Assembly: GCA_050257395.1 (NCBI GenBank)
Contig: JBLMWU010000280.1
Span: 1 to 60,254 of the forward strand
Direction of reading: 5' to 3'
Source: JAIRTY01 sp050257395
Lineage (GTDB): Bacteria > Actinomycetota > Actinomycetes > Streptosporangiales > Streptosporangiaceae
DNA: 60,254 nucleotides
Translations under genes and position numbers: made by a program
The notes under the pieces: model-generated
Told to the model about the DNA's origin: nothing
The model's input: only the letters and a program-made list of their open reading frames with translations
Database searches by the model: none
In this document: positions 57,795 through 60,254 of the stretch, piece by piece
Position numbering within the stretch: the stretch's first letter is position 1
Layout: every line of letters begins with the position of its first letter

Positions 57795-58478
57795 TCACGG
57801 CCGCACGGCGATGACCGGGGCGGCCGCCCGCGCCGGGGAGTCAGGCTGCTCGTAGCGCAGGAGGCCGTAGTGCATGGCGGCCATGAGCGCCTGGGCACGG
57901 CTGGTCGCGCCCAGTTTGCCGTAGAGCCGGGCGACATAGGTGCGGACCGTGGAGTGGCTGAGGAGCATGGCCCCGGCGATCGCAGGCGTGGACAGCCCGT
58001 CGCGCAGCAGCCGGAGCACTTCCGTCTCGCGCGGGCTGAGCAGCAGCCGTTCCTGCACCGTGCGCCGCCTGCTGAGCGCCCCGGCCAGCCCGGACGCGGT
58101 GAACGAGCCCGGGGCGACCGCGGCGTGCCGGATCGCCGTGAGCACTTCCCCGACCGGCGCGGTCCGGGCGACGAAGGCGGCCACCCCGGCCTCCAGAGCC
58201 TGGAACAGCACCTCGTCGTGCTCCTGCGCGGCCAGCAGCACGATGCCGAGCCCGCCGAAGCACGTCCGGAGCTGCCGGGCGAGCACCATCGCGTTGCCGC
58301 CGGGCAGGTCCGCGGCCAGGATCAGCACATCGGGACTCGCCGCCGCGATCATCCGGGAGGCGCCGGCGGCCGACGCGCACTCGGCGGCGAACTCCATGTC
58401 CGGCTGCTGTGCTGCCAGCTCACGCAGGCCGTGGCGGTTGAGGGTATGACCGTCGGCGACGGCGAGACGGATCGGCAT
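57795..58478 (-). CDS. LuxR response regulator with degenerate receiver
   Basis: 227 residues. Receiver-like domain VAVADGHTLNRHGLRELAAQ, but the usual phosphoacceptor Asp (four residues before the Pro) is Ala in LILAADLPGG, and the conserved Lys is Arg (FVARTAPV). LuxR HTH intact: LSPRETEVLRLLRDGLSTPAIAGAMLLSHSTVRTYVARLYGKLGA. Paralogous to the next gene; probably phosphorylation-independent or heterodimerising. Confidence 0.88.
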   Translation of the reverse strand: MPIRLAVADGHTLNRHGLRELAAQQPDMEFAAECASAAGASRMIAAASPDVLILAADLPGGNAMVLARQLRTCFGGLGIVLLAAQEHDEVLFQALEAGVAAFVARTAPVGEVLTAIRHAAVAPGSFTASGLAGALSRRRTVQERLLLSPRETEVLRLLRDGLSTPAIAGAMLLSHSTVRTYVARLYGKLGATSRAQALMAAMHYGLLRYEQPDSPARAAAPVIAVRP

Positions 58479-58573
58479 GATAGGCCCCCTGTGGAGCCTG
58501 GTGCCTCGGTGCCGAGACTCCAGGGCACCTGCGGAACGCCCCGGGGGGCCGGGCCGTTACACCGCCGGCAACC

Positions 58574-59359
58574 TCACGCGGCCCGCCGCCGGACCCGGAT
58601 GCTGCCCGGCCGGCGGGCCGCTGCCGGTACTAAGGCGGTGACCTGGGCCGTCTTCACCGCACGAGCGGCGCGGCGGGCGGGCATGGTGCCCGCCGGGAGG
58701 GCGTGTGCGGCAGCGCAGGGGCGGCCCTGCTCATACTGGATCAGCCCGAAGTGCATGGCCGTTATCAGGGCCTGCGTCCGGTTGGCCGCGCCCAGCTTCC
58801 GGTAGAGCCGGGCCACGTAGGTCTTGGCGGTGGAGTGGCTGATGAACAGCGCCCGCGCGATCGCGGGGATCGACATGCCGTCGCGCAGCAGCCGCAGGGT
58901 TTCCCGTTCCCGCGGGCTGAGCGCCAGGCTCTCCTCGACGGCGCGGCGCCGGGCGAGGGCGTTCGCCAGTCCCGCGGCGGTGAACGAGGAGGCCGCCACG
59001 GCGGCGTGGCGGATGGCGGCGAGCACCTCGTCAACCGGGGCCGTCTTCGCGACGAACGCCGAGGCGCCCGTTTCCAGCGCCCGGAAGAGCACGTCGTCCT
59101 CCCCCTGCGAGGTCAGCACGACGATGCCCAGGTCGGCACGCCGGTCCCGGAGCTCACGGGCCAGCCGCAGGCCGTCGCCGTCGGGCAGGGTCGCGTCCAC
59201 GGTCACCACGTCCGGCAGCAGCGCATCGACCATGCCCGGTGCCTGGGCGGCAGCGGCACACTCCCCGGCGATCTCGATGTCGGGATGCTGCGCGACCAGC
59301 TCGCGGAGGCCGTAACGGGTCAAGGTATCGCCATCGACGACAGCGACGCGGATCGGCAT
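58574..59359 (-). CDS. LuxR response regulator (intact receiver)
   Basis: 261 residues. Receiver keeps the acidic pair (VAVVDGDTLTR), phospho-Asp in VVTVDATLPDGDG, Thr/Ser in VVLTSQ and Lys in FVAKTAPV. LuxR HTH: LSPRERETLRLLRDGMSIPAIARALFISHSTAKTYVARLYRKLGA. C-terminal basic tail of about 45 residues. A tandem paralogue of the preceding entry; no kinase gene adjacent. Confidence 0.9.
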   Translation of the reverse strand: MPIRVAVVDGDTLTRYGLRELVAQHPDIEIAGECAAAAQAPGMVDALLPDVVTVDATLPDGDGLRLARELRDRRADLGIVVLTSQGEDDVLFRALETGASAFVAKTAPVDEVLAAIRHAAVAASSFTAAGLANALARRRAVEESLALSPRERETLRLLRDGMSIPAIARALFISHSTAKTYVARLYRKLGAANRTQALITAMHFGLIQYEQGRPCAAAHALPAGTMPARRAARAVKTAQVTALVPAAARRPGSIRVRRRAA

Positions 59360-59581
59360 GACGTTTCCCCCAGGCGGTCAAGCAGCACCACCGGCACCGG
59401 GTGCGGAACACGCGGCCCGGGCGGCGGCAGAACGAGTGCAGCCAGTTTCGGTCAGCAGGACAGAGACGCACGATGCTACTGCGAGGTTTACTCTGACCTG
59501 CGGTTTTCCGGAAAAACCTGGTTAATGGGCCTTGCTGGCAGCATTTAGGCGCACAGGCCTGGCGGGTCATGCGTCTCGCAG

Positions 59582-60253
59582 TCAGGGCCGGGTGGCCGGG
59601 GCTTCCTCCTGGCTGGCAGCCCGGCCGCCCGGTGCCCCGGCACCCGGGATCGCGGCCCGGCGGGCCACCAGGGCGCTGCCGGCGGCGATCGCGAGCAGCG
59701 CGATGACGTCGCCGTTGAGGATCGCCGGGTTGTACCGGGTGAGCGCGGCGCTGAGACCGGCGAGCGCGAACATCGGCAGCATGGCCCGGGACCCGTCGTC
59801 CACCAGGATGACCGGCACCAGGGCCCCGCTGACCAGGAGCAGGTCATAAGGCTCGTGGTAAGTGCACAGCAGCGTGAAGGCGATGACCAGGCACAGCACC
59901 GGTGGGTAGCCGATCCGGCGCCGGTGCATGGGCAGCCGGGCCAGGACGGCGAGCGCCAGCACCGCGACCAGCAGCCCGGCGCCCACCTGGACGGCCACGC
60001 TGGTGACTCCCAGCCGCTCGAGCAGCGCGCCCAGGTCGATCCGGTGGAAGAGCTGCCCGAGCTGACCCGCGGCGGTGGAGGTGAACGAGCGGATGGTGCC
60101 GTGCAGGCCGGCGTTGGCGACCTCCAGGCCCAGGGGCGGGATGGAGGTGGTGAGGAGCAGGGTGGCGCCGCGCCAGACGGTGGGCCAGCCGCCGAGCAGG
60201 AGCAGGGCGATGCCGAGTGGCAGGCCGGTCTGGATGGTGGTGGCGGCGAGCAT
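59582..60253 (-). CDS. membrane glycosyltransferase-like (GT87/DUF2029-type) protein, C-terminal part
   Basis: At least 223 residues in frame; the gene probably extends past the window end, though an ATG sits at 60253. Six or so hydrophobic segments (LGIALLLLGGWPTVWRG, VQVGAGLLVAVLALAVLARL, PPVLCLVIAFTLLCTYHEPYDLLLVSGALVPVILV). The YHEPYDLLL region resembles polyprenyl-phosphate-dependent mannosyltransferases. The C-terminal tail is cytosolic and Ala/Pro-rich. Function tentative. Confidence 0.5.
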   Translation of the reverse strand: MLAATTIQTGLPLGIALLLLGGWPTVWRGATLLLTTSIPPLGLEVANAGLHGTIRSFTSTAAGQLGQLFHRIDLGALLERLGVTSVAVQVGAGLLVAVLALAVLARLPMHRRRIGYPPVLCLVIAFTLLCTYHEPYDLLLVSGALVPVILVDDGSRAMLPMFALAGLSAALTRYNPAILNGDVIALLAIAAGSALVARRAAIPGAGAPGGRAASQEEAPATRP

Positions 60254-60254
60254 G

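Overview
The window is from a very GC-rich (visibly above 70%) actinobacterial chromosome. Markers for this are GTG starts, ATGA/GTGA gene overlaps, the dnaK-grpE-dnaJ-hspR operon with HspR-type (HAIR) operators, a DUF3151 protein, and core genes purD, purA, fba, pyrE and clpB in an order recalling the Streptomyces-type core chromosome. Strain or genus cannot be named from sequence alone; a soil Streptosporangiales-like actinomycete is a fair guess.

Layout. 1-641: 5' part of purD (minus). 681-10637: a catabolic island between purD and purA with a LuxR regulator, an alpha/beta hydrolase, and a tight 10-gene plus-strand operon holding a Rieske dioxygenase (alpha, beta), ferredoxin, cis-diol dehydrogenase, LigA/LigB extradiol dioxygenase, NahE-type hydratase-aldolase, an enamidase-like amidohydrolase and a DUF1185 protein. 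Together these suggest ring dihydroxylation, rearomatisation, ring opening and aldol cleavage of a bicyclic or N-containing aromatic; the substrate is unknown. 10750-17474: housekeeping (purA, DUF3151, aldo/keto reductase, phosphoesterase, fba, DedA, pyrE). 17475-20617: NYN-domain protein with a long Gly/Pro/Gln-rich tail, and a TPR protein. 20560-27673: clpB, hspR, dnaJ, grpE, dnaK heat-shock block. 28083-33262: EtfD-like Fe-S membrane protein, TMEM175-type channel, then an ArsR-ArsC fusion/VOC/ChrA operon. 33398-36803: molybdate regulator and modABC. 36879-39621: hydrolase, a signal-less solute-binding-fold protein and a divergent LysR.

39624-45185 is the most unusual part: a tRNA-gene array of about 24-25 tRNAs covering 18 isotypes, interrupted by a low-GC HNH endonuclease gene and followed directly by a Ro60/TROVE-vWA gene that carries an apparent +1 frameshift. 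Nine of the tRNAs have C instead of the near-universal U33. Interleaved with the array are four elements I identify as one RNA family: a covarying terminal stem, a shared internal motif (GTCGAWG, then CCGGTTAYC) and a shared 3' CACAT box. Two of them enclose circularly permuted tRNAs (3' half before 5' half); one of these rebuilds a perfect tRNA-Lys(UUU). Given the adjacent Ro60 gene, the simplest reading is a locus of Y-RNA-like, tRNA-mimicking RNAs (YrlA architecture), or permuted tRNA genes, or both.

45175-60254: cupin protein, membrane protein plus NarL-type two-component system, a GT/GH-like gene pair, small membrane and GyrI-like proteins, an ABC exporter, an 898-residue membrane-anchored double beta-propeller protein, a STAS-GAF protein, two tandem LuxR response regulators (one with a degenerate receiver) and the C-terminal part of a membrane glycosyltransferase-like protein.
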